Below are positions 14,340-29,670 of a DNA stretch of 64,000 nucleotides, in pieces; the first letter of the stretch is position 1, and each line of letters opens with the position of its first letter. Both the position numbers and the translations under genes were made by a program. This stretch comes from Megalonaias nervosa (Eukaryota; Mollusca; Bivalvia; Unionida; Unionidae), in contig JAECUM010004978.1 of the NCBI GenBank assembly GCA_016617855.1, positions 23,234 through 87,233 on the forward strand, written 5' to 3'. A model generated the notes under the pieces. The model searched no databases and was not told the DNA's origin. It saw only the letters and a list, made by a program, of their open reading frames with translations.

Positions 14340-14853
14340 TATCACGTAGCGAGTAGGAGGAAACTGCAATTTAGGACAGTACGGGTGTGCATAAGAATGT
14401 GTGTGTGGACGGTTAATTTATTCCTACTTCATACGTTTTTGTGTTAAGATCAATCTGCTGATGGGTTTAATGTTGTATTTTTATACAGTTTGAGAGGAAA
14501 CATTTGTTTGAATTATTCATTGGAATAATAAGTTGCTCATTGGACTGAAATATTATTCTGGAATTAATGTGAATTTAATCAAAAGGGTTCTGGACAATGC
14601 CATTGTGACACAGGACGACAATTGCCATGTCAATACATATTCGAGGACCTAGAATACATTCAGACCACTCGATTCTTTTGGACCAGTGTAAAACTAGGAA
14701 TATGTTGGGTTTAATTCACAGCACTGAATGTTTCTCCTACATTTTCATTTGTTATTTAGATAATTAAATTATTTGTTAAGTTTTGTAAAAAATAATTGTT
14801 TTTATTTCTTTCTTTAACTTAGTTTATGACCATAGAGTAATAACAATCATATT
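14340..14853 (+). repeat. Gypsy-type solo LTR, copy C
   Basis: It contains the GTTTGAGAGGAAACATTTGT block, the ATTATTCATTGGAATAATAA block, CATTGGACT, a TTCTGGACAATGCCATTGTG block, an AATTATTTGTTAAGTTTTGT block and the terminal TTTATGACCATAGAGTAATA. The second block is also present in the LTR downstream of the retroelement at 62.8 kb. The 5' edge is approximate. Confidence 0.68.
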
Positions 14854-15364
14854 ATGGGAATGTTTGAAATAAACTTTTACAAATTCCAAATTAAATACCG
14901 ATTAAAAAGTTATCTTTTCATCAAAGGCTTCTCAAAATCTCAAATTCAGTCATATATTCATTATTATGTTGAAATATAAAGAAATATTTCCAATAATCAT
15001 TGGTAATGATATTATTTTTGACGATTGTTTTTATTATTATCTTAGCTTAAACACTTCGTAAAATATACTAAAATATACAGTGATACCATATTGTCTAAAA
15101 TAAATTAATAGCATCTTATCGGTCTAGACTCGTTATATACTATGTATGCAACAGTAGTTAATTTCTTAATCAAGACTACAACCAAGTTATACTTGTTTTG
15201 ACCAGATATTTACCTTCAAACACTTTTATTTAAGCATATAAATTTTCCTGCAAGACAACTTTCTTTTCTTTCCTTCTTTCATTTAAGATCAATTAATCAT
15301 TTTCTTGAGTATTACACACTTTTAGTACCTTGCCATAGACCTTTTCGATTTCTGCTAATTATGT
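14854..15364. other. No gene seen
   Basis: AT-rich, no recognisable signal. Confidence 0.4.
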
Positions 15365-15646
15365 ACTTATTAACATAGGGACCCTGAGTGGCCGAGTGGT
15401 CTAAAGCGCTCACCGTTACGGATCACTGCCATCTCACCTCTGTCTGCGTGGGTTCGAGTCTTGGATTCGGCCAATGTAGGTATGTGAGAAAGCTTGCCGG
15501 TAGCTTCTCGTGGGTCGGTGGTTCTCTCCGAGGTTTTCCCGGGTTCTTCCTCCACCATTAATACTGGCCGCCATGTATAGCCTATATTGTGCTGAAAAAT
15601 GGCGTTAAAACCTACAACAACAACAACAACAACAACTTATTAACAT
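15365..15646 (+). mobile_element. Full-length tRNA-derived SINE with 12-bp target duplication
   Basis: Best copy of the family. The target duplication ACTTATTAACAT lies at 15365-15376 and 15635-15646. The body runs from a tRNA-like head (A-box-like TGGCCGAGTGGTC near 15389, B-box-like GGGTTCGAGTC near 15449) to a (CAA)n tail ending at 15634. The head resembles a Leu/Ser-type tRNA. The open frame on the minus strand through it is not a gene. Confidence 0.95.
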
Positions 15647-17055
15647 TTTTAATTTTTCAGTTCCAAAATAAAAGCATTATAGCTGCAACTGGTTGTTTTG
15701 AATATTAATGTGTGCATCAAGCACAAAAATATGCATCTTACGTTCTCTTATCACTTTATGCATATGTATCCCGTGTAATATCCCGTGTAGAACACAGATA
15801 ATTTATTTCATGTTCATTGTTCCTTGTATCATGCGTGTGTCTTAGATCCTACCGAAACGGTGATCTGTATAGATCTTATTCGCAGTTACATTGCTAATCT
15901 TCGAAACCCTTTGTTGTTCATTAAAGAAAGGCACCTTTGATTTATTAAACTGTTGTTTCATATTACCTGTATAACCTTGTAAATAAAAACATCCTCGGTA
16001 TTCCTTCTAAAGTAATCGATGTTTTACATATTTCTGAATTAAAATACACTTTACAAGAACAGTCTCTGCATTTTTTTCTCATAGTATCAATACACCTTTT
16101 AAGCTCATTCTCGGTGAATTCAGTATAACGTTGGTTAAGGTTATATTAGCGGTACGTTAATTCTTCTCCATCTTGTAATTTAGGCATAAAAGAAAAAGTC
16201 CATTTCTATAGTTTTCATAGATCGAGTTACATCTGAAGTAATTGTGTTGTACTAATGATAAATATTCTCTAATTCCAAATCCTGGTTAGCACCATCTATC
16301 ACTTCAGATGCTATCTCCAATGCAATTGTAAAACTAAAATCTTGAGGAAGAACAATGCAGTTGACAATGCTATGCTAGTATCTGAACATCAAGTGCTATA
16401 CAGTTAACAGAATATCTTCAGTACAAGTGTCCTGAGATTACATGTTTTTCGTCTTATAGTTTGTCGCTCATAATGCTCTGCTCTATTACGTTTGTTTATT
16501 TGTAAATTATCAATTCTGACCTTGCTATTAAGTCTTTAATAATGCATGTCCCTAATCAAGAAGTATCAGCAACAGCAAAATAAATTATAAAGAAATATAT
16601 TTTGTTTATTAAGGATTTAATAGTTGAAAATTTGAAAAAAAGAGGTAGGAGGTTCTCGTAAAAAGAGCAATACGATTTATAGATTATGAACCAATAACAA
16701 GGTAAACTTGCAAAAAATCTAAACAAAGATACATTCATAAGAAACAATAAAACCATACACCTTATCCAGTGGAGAACACAGAAACATGGAGCCTAAAGTT
16801 TAGAGAAATTATATTTATGCACATAATTACATGGATTCGCTTGAAAGGTTTAATGAAATCAGATTGCTGCCCGCCATTGGATATTTGTCAAAGATGACTG
16901 TATAGGGTACAAGTGAAGAGGATTACCAGTCTGAAAAATATGTTATGAAACAGATAAAATTTAATTATGTCTATGATATTTACGACTACTATATGAGAAA
17001 GGTACGTTGTTAGTATGTGAAACATTGTAAATAATTTCGATCAGTGTGTATGACT
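15647..17055. other. No gene seen
   Basis: AT-rich, only short frames. Nothing supported. Confidence 0.4.
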
Positions 17056-17059
17056 ACTT

Positions 17060-18080
17060 ATGAACTTGATCCAACACATTATTGTACTTCTCCGAATGAG
17101 CATGTTTCTCAGTAGATGTGCTAAAGGACACCGTGTGTTTTATGTTGATGGTCAAGGTCATATAAAAGATGACGGAGCCTATAAGCCAAACCCAAAGTCA
17201 TTCAACATGTACCTGATTAAAACCAATTTGTATGACTTGGCCATATGACAATCAATGCCTGCAAGAATCTCAAATAGGAAACAAAACTTCATCAATAAAA
17301 ATTATTCGAAGAAAATTTATGTATTGAAGAGATGAAAATGTATTTGATGGAATATTATATGCGGATTGTGAAATAATGACCAATTGGCATGAGTATTTTA
17401 AATGTTATTTTTTATGCCGGACAAAATGAATTCCTAATCTGGGTGACTTAACACCATTGATAAAGAAAGTGATCCAAGGTAAAAATTGAATAAAACTATC
17501 CGTTGTTAAATTGATATCCACGATAACAAAGAGGGAAAGATATCTTATTCACTATCGTTGTTTAATGGTGTATATGCACCTGAGGAAGAATACATAGACC
17601 AATTATGTAATCTTTCAAAATACAGTCGTTTGAAACACGCATAGATTTTAACACATCTTAGAGGCAAAATCCAGCCAATGTATTTGAAAGGATTTCTTCA
17701 GCTAATAAAAAATAATTATGTTTTCGTAAAACAGAAGGAAGACTTTAAAATGAGAATGTATGTATTAATTCGCATCGACGAGCAAACCATTTAAACTTCG
17801 AACAGTTAGTTCATTTGCATGGAGAATGATAACTGATGAAGATACGATATTTGTTAGTATAAATAACAAGACAATAAACTTAAAGAAGATAATTTATGAA
17901 GGCTTTACTGTGCTAGAAGGACATTGCTTTGTAGACCTCCTGTAAGGCAAATTAAAGCGCAGATACGGCGAAACAAGTAATCTCTGAATGACTGATGAAA
18001 GAAATCTTTGCATTACTGTTGAAGAAGATAGCTCATTCAATGACACGAAACAAAATATTCATTTTTATGAAATTTAGAAA
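17060..18080 (+). pseudogene. Decayed coding region of unknown origin
   Basis: I do not recognise this protein. Several long stop-poor segments follow one another on the plus strand in shifting frames: 17060-17248, about 17510-17812 (one TAG), and about 17806-18078 (two stops). Their amino-acid make-up is ordinary, with charged and hydrophobic residues interspersed, unlike low-complexity AT-rich noise. Short recognisable stretches are HRVFYVDGQG, NGVYAPEEEY and ITDEDTIFVS. The pattern is that of an old retrocopy, an endogenous virus fragment or a transposon gene with accumulated stops and frameshifts. It has no neighbour that helps: an LTR-family copy starts about 460 bp downstream. Confidence 0.4.
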
Positions 18081-18539
18081 TGCACCAAGACAAGTTATTT
18101 AACAAGGTATAAATCAATAAAAGATTAATTGAATTAATTCCCACACTATCGAGATATATAATATCAAGATATATAAAGTTGCCTTTCCCCATAGTATGAT
18201 AAATGTTCTTTGGTAAATAATATGATTAATTTACGTTATAGTCATTATTCTCCACTAAGTAGCTGTTAATCTATTGCAATAATCAGAAAGCTCCTTTACA
18301 TAATTTTTAAGGATTAAATGTATTGACCAATGAAACAGAAAGACGTGGGATATTGTCGACATATGTTGCAAACGTGAATAACTCAAGGTGAGAAATATAC
18401 AAGCCAGTCTACTAGTTTCATTCCAAAAATATATAAATTAGTGTTTTTGGCCAAACATTTATAATCTTTCAAAAACCAAAGAACATTACCTATGTTTTAA
18501 GTGAAGAACGTAAAGTGTTGTCCAAAGGTGTTTCAAAAC

Positions 18540-19043
18540 ATATTTGTTTTAAGGCAACCCGATATATACCGAGAGAACTGAGCAATCAGATGCATTCCTA
18601 TTTTGCATTCATTCATTTTTCTTATTCTTTTCATATGTTGAAATCAGTCTACAGATGTGTTCATCGTTGTGTTGAGATAACGTTATAGGAAATATTTGTT
18701 AGAATTCTTCTTTAGAAATAAAATGTGCTCATTAGATTAAAATATTTTTCTGGAACTATTGTGAATTATTCAAAGGAGTTCTGGACAACGCCATTTTAAA
18801 AACGTCACGAGTCTTAACAGACAAGTACATTTCCGGATCTGAAATCTATACGGAACATTTCATTCTTTTGGATTTTAACAGAAACATTTGAGGATTATTT
18901 TGGATTCATTTCATAATGCGGTAATTTCCTCTTGAATTATCATTTTATAACAGTGAAAATTAAATTGCTGTTTATTACGTTTAACAAACCTTGTGGGGTT
19001 TGATTCTTTCTGTTATTTAGTTTATGACCATAGATCCGTAACA
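18540..19043 (+). repeat. Gypsy-type solo LTR, copy D
   Basis: Very similar in order to copy A: a GATATATACCGAGAGAACTG block, the TGTGAATTATTCAAAGGAGT block, CATTTCCGGATCTGAAAT, the GGATTATTTTGGATTCA block and a terminal TTATGACCATAGATCCGTAA. It ends in GTAACA, the expected inverted complement of the TGTTA start seen at 62776. The 5' edge is approximate. Confidence 0.72.
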
Positions 19044-19289
19044 TTCTAAACAACAGAATACATAGCTAAATATTTCTCTTTGATTGTGGATTAACATTAA
19101 CAGATCATTAACAACGCTAAACATGTTTATAGTCTCCAAGCTGACTCTATCAACTTCTGAAATGGAAGTTTGCATTAAATGGCAGAGTATTTTCTGAAAA
19201 TATTAATTACGACCTAGGTCAATCAGAGAGGAATATAATATTTATATTGGGATTATTATTCTTGCTTTAAAAGGTTGAAGCAGAATCAT

Positions 19290-19745
19290 TCTTATTACTG
19301 TGTTCAGTTTATCATTTGTGTAGAATTATTTATTCAAATTATTATTCACTGGAAATACAAAGTACTCATCAATAATATTCTTGGAGAGAAACATTAAAGT
19401 GAATTCAGACAAGGACATTTTGAGATTATATTATTGTGATATGTCAAAAGACTGTTAGCACACCATCACAATCCAGGCCCTTGGCGCATTAATATTACAG
19501 GCACATCAATACATTCAATATCGGAACTTATTAGGAATACCACTGACATTCAACTGGAACTTCTTACATTTGTACTTGTGACATAACTTTTAGATATATT
19601 TGGGATTTAATGCACAATACTGTAAGTTCTTTTTAAATTTTCACTTTGTATTCTAGGGAAATAAATTATTTGTCGAGTTTTACAAAACTTGATGGCTTTC
19701 GCTCTTTTCTGTTACATAGTTTAGGACCCAAGAGTTGTAACATTT
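19290..19745 (+). repeat. Gypsy-type LTR, copy E, in direct repeat with copy D
   Basis: It shares the ATTATTCACTGGAAATAC block, a GTGAATTCAGACAAGGACAT block, the CACTTTGTATTCTAGGGAAA block followed by TAAATTATTTGTCGAGTTTT, and the end AGAGTTGTAACA. Only about 250 bp separate it from copy D in the same orientation. No retroelement genes lie between them. Confidence 0.68.
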
Positions 19746-20617
19746 GAATTACCAGTATGTACACTGCTTGGTAGACTTTATATGACATCAATATGAACTG
19801 ATATCAATAAAAAAGAAAACTAAATGTGATGTTGGAGTAAATCAGACATTTGCCCTGATACTGGTAATTGTTTTAACGAAGAGGACACTTATGTGAGAGT
19901 TGTTGGATAAACCCTTTAGGCAAATATTAGGATACATTTGAATTTCGTGGACCAGTTACACCGATAAACTAAAAGTAAAACGAAATCAACAGACCCAATG
20001 ATAGCTAAGAAAAACTTTGAACGTGTCTCTTTGATGTTCTTGCAATCCAACGAATGAAAAATATGGTCTTTATTTACCAATGTTTTTCTTATCCAAATTG
20101 GCTCCAAACAGTTTGGAACGATTCAATGCTCTCCAAATGCATGGTGTTATAATAACATTTTGACGAGTTACATTCATGATTTACCGAAAGAGTGCGAGAA
20201 ATATAACATTTCAAACGACGATTACAAGAAGTTCCTTGAAATCCTAACACTTTCTGCTTAGTATTGGCTTCCGTCTTTTGTATCAGTTCATGTAACTGTG
20301 TCTGTCCGAAGTACGCACTTTATCTTCAAACGAGACGATATTAGGCTTTACATATAAGCGATATCTGGATCGATCCCTAATTACACTACTTTCGGGAGTA
20401 CTTAGTTGGGGCAGGGGGGGGGGTCTTCCAGTCCCCTTTTCAGACTTCTATGTCAAAGACTATCATTTCCATGCTTTTTTAACTATAAATATCACATCAA
20501 GTATAGACATATTAATTTTATCGTAATTACAGTTACTGGAATTCATTACATTTATAAGAAGTCATATGAGTAAATCATGAAAGAAAACATCGGGCAAATG
20601 TAACGAATTGTATCACC

Positions 20618-21077
20618 TTTTCTTTTATAGTTGCACAGGATGTTACTATTTGTCGTGATGAAAGTATGGGCATAAATCTAATAAACGAATATAATATATT
20701 CAAGACAGAAAACAAGTCAGCAGGGCATTTATTCAGCATACGAACTATTGCACGAGCTAAGGAAAATGAAACCAAAACAACATAACAGCCTAAATAAAGT
20801 TCAGCAGCTATCATTTTTTAAAACTTTCATAGAATAAAGTGTCCCAAAATAGATACAAAATCTTATAACAGAAGATACGTTCAACCTACTATCAAGCTAA
20901 TTAACACTGCAGAGAGGACAATTTTATTTGACATGCTAGAGAATATTGAAGAATGTTTAAAGCGCCTAATGATATTACAAGAGGTTGGGACAGAGTCGAA
21001 ACAACTAGACGAAGACATGCAACATTTTAGAAGGAACCTTAAACAAGCCGAGGACTCGGACAATCAAGAGAAATAAA
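20618..21077 (+). other. Two open segments, possible exons of unknown gene
   Basis: On the plus strand, about 20631-20788 is open and follows a pyrimidine-rich tract ending TTTATAG, which could be a splice acceptor. An AATAAA lies just after it, near 20793. A second open segment, about 20825-21077, is also preceded by a TTTCATAG-like acceptor and encodes a Glu/Lys/Leu-rich, coiled-coil-like stretch ending in a TAA stop. I do not recognise either. They could be exons of one gene, a decayed element or chance. Confidence 0.2.
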
Positions 21078-21839
21078 GACGAGTTAATACATGAGAAGGT
21101 TTTCTTTGGTAACTGTCCATGTCCTATATTTTGTTTTTTCATGATATCCGCTATGTCATTTACAAATTGCAGACATTGCCAAAACCAGCTGGATAGCATT
21201 AAACTGAAACGATGATGCAAATGAAATGTAAACTTGTCGTTCAACATGCGCACCAACGTCAGAGCTTGTACATAGTAATCCAACTATTCAATCTAGCAAC
21301 AACCACTACAAGCTTAACATGGGATAACTTTGTGCGCTTAAACAATGTTAGCGAGAAAAGCAAATAAACCAAAAGGAAAAGTCAGTACAGAGTTGTATAG
21401 AACAACCCTATTCTTCCAAAATATATTTTAGACTGCCATTACCTTTGTCTATATCAGAGTATATGTAGGATCTTTAATTGTGCACATATATCTCAAAATA
21501 TTATTATCAGCTTATAGCTTATAATGAATGATCCAGATACCTTTTTCCTACAGCATACGTGTATTTTTTGCACATTGTAGATGATTCTAATGATAGCAGT
21601 TTTAAAAAGAAACACTATAGAAAAAAGTATTGTTCCATTGTTGATGAATGTGTTAGTTTAATAAAATAATTTGTCTACTTTGGTTCATTTGTCCTCTCTT
21701 GCTTAAATAAAAGTAGAATGCATATGTCTCCCTGATGCAAATTATTGTTGGTAAAGCTTTCACGCTATCGAAACTAAACATTGATTACTGTATATCTCTG
21801 ACAAACACTGGCAAATATAGAAAAATATCATCTCCGATA

Positions 21840-23230
21840 GGCTCCTTCGTTCTTTATGTACAAGGTATCCACAAAGTTTGGTCGATGTATATAATACCGG
21901 ACTCATGTTATCGCCCGAAAATCATTTTCTTCTTTCAGTCACAGTAACCATGGCCATTGGCCTTTGACCCTGAAATCAATAGGCTTGTTTCTAACTTTAT
22001 GGTCAAGCTGTCAACAACGTTCGGTCAGAAAAGTCTTGCAGAACAAATGTCTTTGCGTGGAAAACATGTTTTCGTTGATTAAGGATGGAAGCTATGGACA
22101 AAGTTGTATCCAGGTAGGTGTTATAGAGCTAATGTTATTGTGTTGAAAACTTTGTTCTTTCCGACATAGTGGCCTGCACCTTTGGCATAATGAACCTGAA
22201 CATTGTTGGCGCCTATTTGTCACGAGTGTTTGATATCCACAACACTTAGTTTTAGTATATGATGTAGAAATTGTTTTTATTGTGTGGACTATATCTTGAT
22301 GTGATCGAAAGTGTGATCTTTGAACTTTTTAACCCTAAATCACTGATTCGTGCTTACCCTATGTGCATGCCATCGATAAATTTCATCCACGCATTTGCTA
22401 CTGAACGAACGTTACTGTGAAGAAATCATGTGTCGTCTTTCAGTCAGGATGTCCTGCTTCGCTGGCATAATAAACCCGAACTCGATAAGCTCATTACTAT
22501 CCTAAATGCACGATATCCACAACGTTTGGTCAGTTTTGGTGATATAAAACTCTTCGTCACTGACATCTTTCAACAAATTCAAAGGGTTATCGGCAAATAA
22601 TCTAGAAAGTTTCGTCAGTTGATGTAGATCTAACTTCATTGTACAGTAACCATTAAGTTATTTATGGTGCAGTCCAATTCACTTTTGGACTGTATATCCC
22701 AAACAAGATATAGTTTCCTTTCCCAAATTGCAAGTAATCCACAACGGTTTTGTTGATGTATGTGATATACTATGCGAAAACCAAATTCTTCTTTCAGTTG
22801 AAATAACATTGGCCTTTCATCTTTTGACCTCAGATTCTAAAGGCTTCTTTTATACTCTAAGTGCATCTGTCCACAAAGTTGAAGCAGTTATGTGGTGCAA
22901 AGCTTGTATTATTGTGTGAAAACTTTTATTTCTTGCAATCACAGTGACCTATATTTTTTATATTTTCACCCATAAATCGACAAGGTTTTACTTTACCATT
23001 GAGCACTGACAAGCCATTCAGAACGACTTTTAAATGTGTGCAATGAAAATCTAGTGTTAATGTGCAAAGACTATCTTTAAATTGAGTCACAGTGATCTTG
23101 AAATACAAGCCATTCACAACGTTTCATTTATGTGGTTTGATGTAAATATTTATGTTATTATGCGGAAATTAATTTATTCTAGCAGTCACAATAACTTTGC
23201 CCTTTGACCTTTTGACATCTACCTATATTT
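21840..23230 (+). repeat. Cluster of degenerate dispersed repeats
   Basis: Two short blocks recur at irregular spacing of about 130-280 bp. One is ATCCACAA(C/A)GTTTGGTC-like, near 21867, 22013, 22232, 22514, 22738, 22868 and 23108. The other is CAGTCACAGTAACC...GGCCTTTGACC-like, near 21939, 22793, 22938, 23087 and 23182. The copies are heavily diverged. Small open frames across the cluster come from the repeat, not from a gene. Confidence 0.6.
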
Positions 23231-23689
23231 GCCATTATGGGAAAGCTTCCATTTCTAAGCAGACATAGCACACTAATACTGTACGAAAGGTTAAAATAAT
23301 CTGTATAGTATTAACAACTCCGATTGTTTCTTATCTTATTATAAAATCGTAATCTATCCATTGAATTTAAATCTCCATTTAGTTCTTCTTGAAAAATATC
23401 TTTACAACGTTATTTAACTAGAACGAAAAAAAAGTTTATCATCGCCCACCACCTGATTAACCCAAACTTCTCCCATTCTGTATGAAAACAGTAGATTCTT
23501 GACTTTATTCACAAAACAGTCACAGTTTTCTCCCCATGTCAGTTGTAGGTTATACCCTTGTTTTGGGAGTTTATCATCAGTCGTCTTTAATAATTTGAAC
23601 CAGTTTTTAAGAATTATGTTATATCTTACTTGCGTGCATGTGTACATGAAATGACGTATTAGCTTGTTTTAAATGCTCAGTTACCTGTA

Positions 23690-24262
23690 AGAAATATTCA
23701 GTCATAGTCGTAGTCAGTCATAGTTGAGAGTCACATCATAACATCTTGTAGAGTTTCTAACACCTTAAGGAAAAGGTATTCCTGTGCTGGAAAGAGTTGT
23801 TCGTTCGTACGAGGAACAACATGTGTATTGTTAGTGGTGGTATCTGTACTTCATCTACTTTCTAAATAATTATTTCCCCTGGAGAACAACCCTACTGGCT
23901 TTGGACAAAGACATTTGTTGAAATTATTTCTAAATTGGAGCAGAACAATACAATTTGTGATTCACAGTAAAAATTCTGGACATTTTGTGTTAGCCTTCGT
24001 CTGACGTCATCATCCGCCATCTTGGAACGGAACTGAAATTCAGACTGTATCATTTTAGAACTATTTATTCACAGGACTTATGTGTTTTCACAACTTTAGA
24101 ACAAATTTTTGGATCTTCTTCGTAAATCGTAAGTCTTGTTTCATCTATTTACCTTTTCACCGTGTTTTCTAGGGAAATAAATTATTTTTGTTAAAATTTA
24201 CAAAGCTTGTTGTCTTCACTCTTTCTTTGTGTTACTTTGAACGAGCCGATACGTAACACAAC
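23690..24262 (+). repeat. Gypsy-type solo LTR, copy F
   Basis: A more diverged member. It has a CATTTGTTGAAATTATTTCT block, an ATTCTGGACATTTTG block, TTTTCTAGGGAAATAAATTA, a TTTACAAAGCTTGTTGTC block and the end GATACGTAACA. The AATAAA in the shared block is the likely polyadenylation signal of the LTR family. Confidence 0.62.
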
Positions 24263-24468
24263 TTATAGATAATTAGCTACATACAAAGATCTAGAAAAAA
24301 TACGAATAGTCACCGCTTTGTACTTGAATTAGCAATGATACATAATTTCGTTAAAAATCCTATTGGCAATTTATGTATTCGTTCTACTAATTGATCTCTT
24401 CATTAACCATCTGATTCTTCTAATTTCGGCTGCCCAGCTAATAGGCAAGAGCTCTAAGTTAGAGAATT

Positions 24469-27281
<2,813 letters not shown>

Positions 27282-27715
27282 ATGTTACCATTGGTATTGC
27301 GACATTTCATCAATAGTAATCTATATCAGCATGTTACCATCACACTGGCATTGCGACATTTCATCAATAGTGATCTATATCAACATGTTACCATCACAAT
27401 GGCATTGCGACATTTCATCAATAGTAATCTATATCGACATGTTACCATCACACTGGCATTGCGGCATTTCATCAATAGTAATCTATATCGACATGTTACC
27501 ATCACATTGGCATTGCGGCATTTCATCAATAGTAATCTATATCAACATGTTACCATCACAATTGTATTGCGACATTTCATCAATAGTAATCTGTATCGAC
27601 ATGTTACCATCACACTGGCATTGCGACATTTCATCAATAGTAATAATCGACATGTTACCATCACACTGGCAATTTCATGTAATCTATATCAATATGTTAC
27701 CATCATACTTTTAAT
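27282..27715. repeat. 54-bp satellite array
   Basis: About eight tandem units of 54 bp built on GCGACATTTCATCAATAGTA followed by ATCTATATCAACATGTTACC. Because 54 is divisible by three, the array stays open in two frames and gives a false 151-codon ORF with an 18-residue period. Several late units carry small deletions, for example near 27640. Confidence 0.95.
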
Positions 27716-27789
27716 GGTACTAATTATTCATCCTTAAACAAAAAGTTTTTAAATATTATTTCTTAAGAGTCTCGGCACCATATTTTGCA

Positions 27790-28165
27790 ATCTTTATTTC
27801 GTGGCATTTCATCAATAGTGGTCTATATGAACATGTTACCATCACACTGATATTACGGCATTTCATCAAGAGTGGTCTATATAAACATGTTACCATCACA
27901 CAGCTATTGCGGCATTTCATCGAATGTGATATATATCAATGTTACCATCACACTGATATAGAGGCATTTCATCAATAGTGGTCTATATCAACATGTTACT
28001 ATCACTCTGGTAATGGTGCTAACTAATCATCCTTACACAAAATTGGCTTTTTACCCGACAGTTGTGAATAATGCAAAACACAATCTTTCCTCCCTTTTTA
28101 AGTTTTTTAATATTATTTTTTAAGTGTCTCTGCACCATATTTCGCAATGTTTGTTTCGTCGGGAA
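27790..28165. repeat. Diverged second block of the same satellite
   Basis: Four more diverged units of the 54-bp repeat at 27800-28015, followed by sequence that repeats the spacer found between the two blocks. The segment with TCGGCACCATATTTTGCAAT near 27772 recurs as CTGCACCATATTTCGCAATG near 28130. The array plus its flank therefore appears duplicated. Confidence 0.8.
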
Positions 28166-29603
28166 AAAAACAAGTTTTAAAACATGATCCAAAAAGGGAG
28201 CCTAAACTTTACCAAACAAGCTCAGAATGATGCTTACATGTTTAGTGTCTTAGTGCCTGAACTATTTACTAGACGATGGGAGTTCAAATGACAGGGATAT
28301 AAGAGAAAGTTCTGCCACAGTGTATCGGTTTGGTGAGCACAGATCATCTATATATCACCTTGAATAACGTATAATGAGCGCAGGGTATAAGTGTACAACA
28401 GCGTATATGTGTTGATGGACATAGAAAATCCGATATGTTTTGCCTAACATAAAGCTTGGCTTATAAAATATTCAGCTGACGAGGGCCAGTAAACTTAGCG
28501 ATTTCTTCATGTTATACATTGAATAACAAAACTGGATTCAGTCATGTTAAGCTGCCAGGCCAATGGCATCAAAATGAACCAGAATATGGATACTTGATAT
28601 ACAGCGAACACTAGCGCTGAACGCTGTATTGTCGTGGTACTTAATGTTCTTATCGGTACATGTTAAAACTGTTTTGCTATTGCTGCTTACTTCTAATTTG
28701 TAAAGTTTCAATGACCTTTCCTCGTTCTATTCCTATAAAAAGATCTTTGTCAATCGAAGAGAGTAAATGTAAATAAAACCGCATATGGTAGCTGACCCAG
28801 ATTAACGTACCATGTGAGAACAACTCTATATTATCGCGGTATTTGCCTAACTTACGTATGGTTAGCATGAAGGTATTGTAATAAACATAAACTGCAACTT
28901 ACCTATGAGAAGGAGTGTCCACGCTTGTACTCGCAGAATATTTCCACAATAAACGAAAGGATCCAATGATCAAATCGAACACACAAATGTAATTTGATTG
29001 GAAATCCGTGAATAAGAACATTACAAATTAAAAACAATTATTATATAACTTTATATGAATTTTAAATTCAATATGAGCAAAGAAATATAAATACATAAAA
29101 CGAAACTATTATTAATATATTATTATTGTTATAGAAATATTATTGATTTCAATCAAACTTAGCTGTTATTGTAATCTTATTTACGTACCAGAAGTATGAT
29201 CATAAGCGACATTTTGTCAATTGTGCTCCATACTGGCTAAAATGGAATGAAATTCCAATCGTAACCTTGTAAGGACAAGTATGTCAGTATATGATCTATG
29301 ATCATCAAACATCAGACGATACACTGAATATATTTCGTAATCAAAGCCAATGCAGGTATAGCAAGTTCGATTGGAGTTTTTTATATGATGATCAACGTAA
29401 ATGCATGCACTTTACAAAAAAGTGATGTTCATTCACTTTCATTGCAAACTTATAAAAAAATGTTAACATTTTAGAGGAAATTGTGCTATAAGATATTTGC
29501 GTCCTTACTGGCTACAGCTTTACATCTTTAAACAACCGCTAGACGGCGCGTGTCCAAAAATAATCGGAAAATCCCGTTTGCCACGACATAATACAGCGTT
29601 GGA

Positions 29604-29670
<67 letters not shown>

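Noticed and set aside
15377..15460. tRNA gene
   Set aside because: The tRNA-like head is part of a SINE with body, (CAA)n tail and target duplication. The same applies to 5971-6045.
27282..27737. 151-codon ORF with 18-residue repeat
   Set aside because: It results from a 54-bp satellite whose length is a multiple of three. Later units carry frame-breaking deletions.
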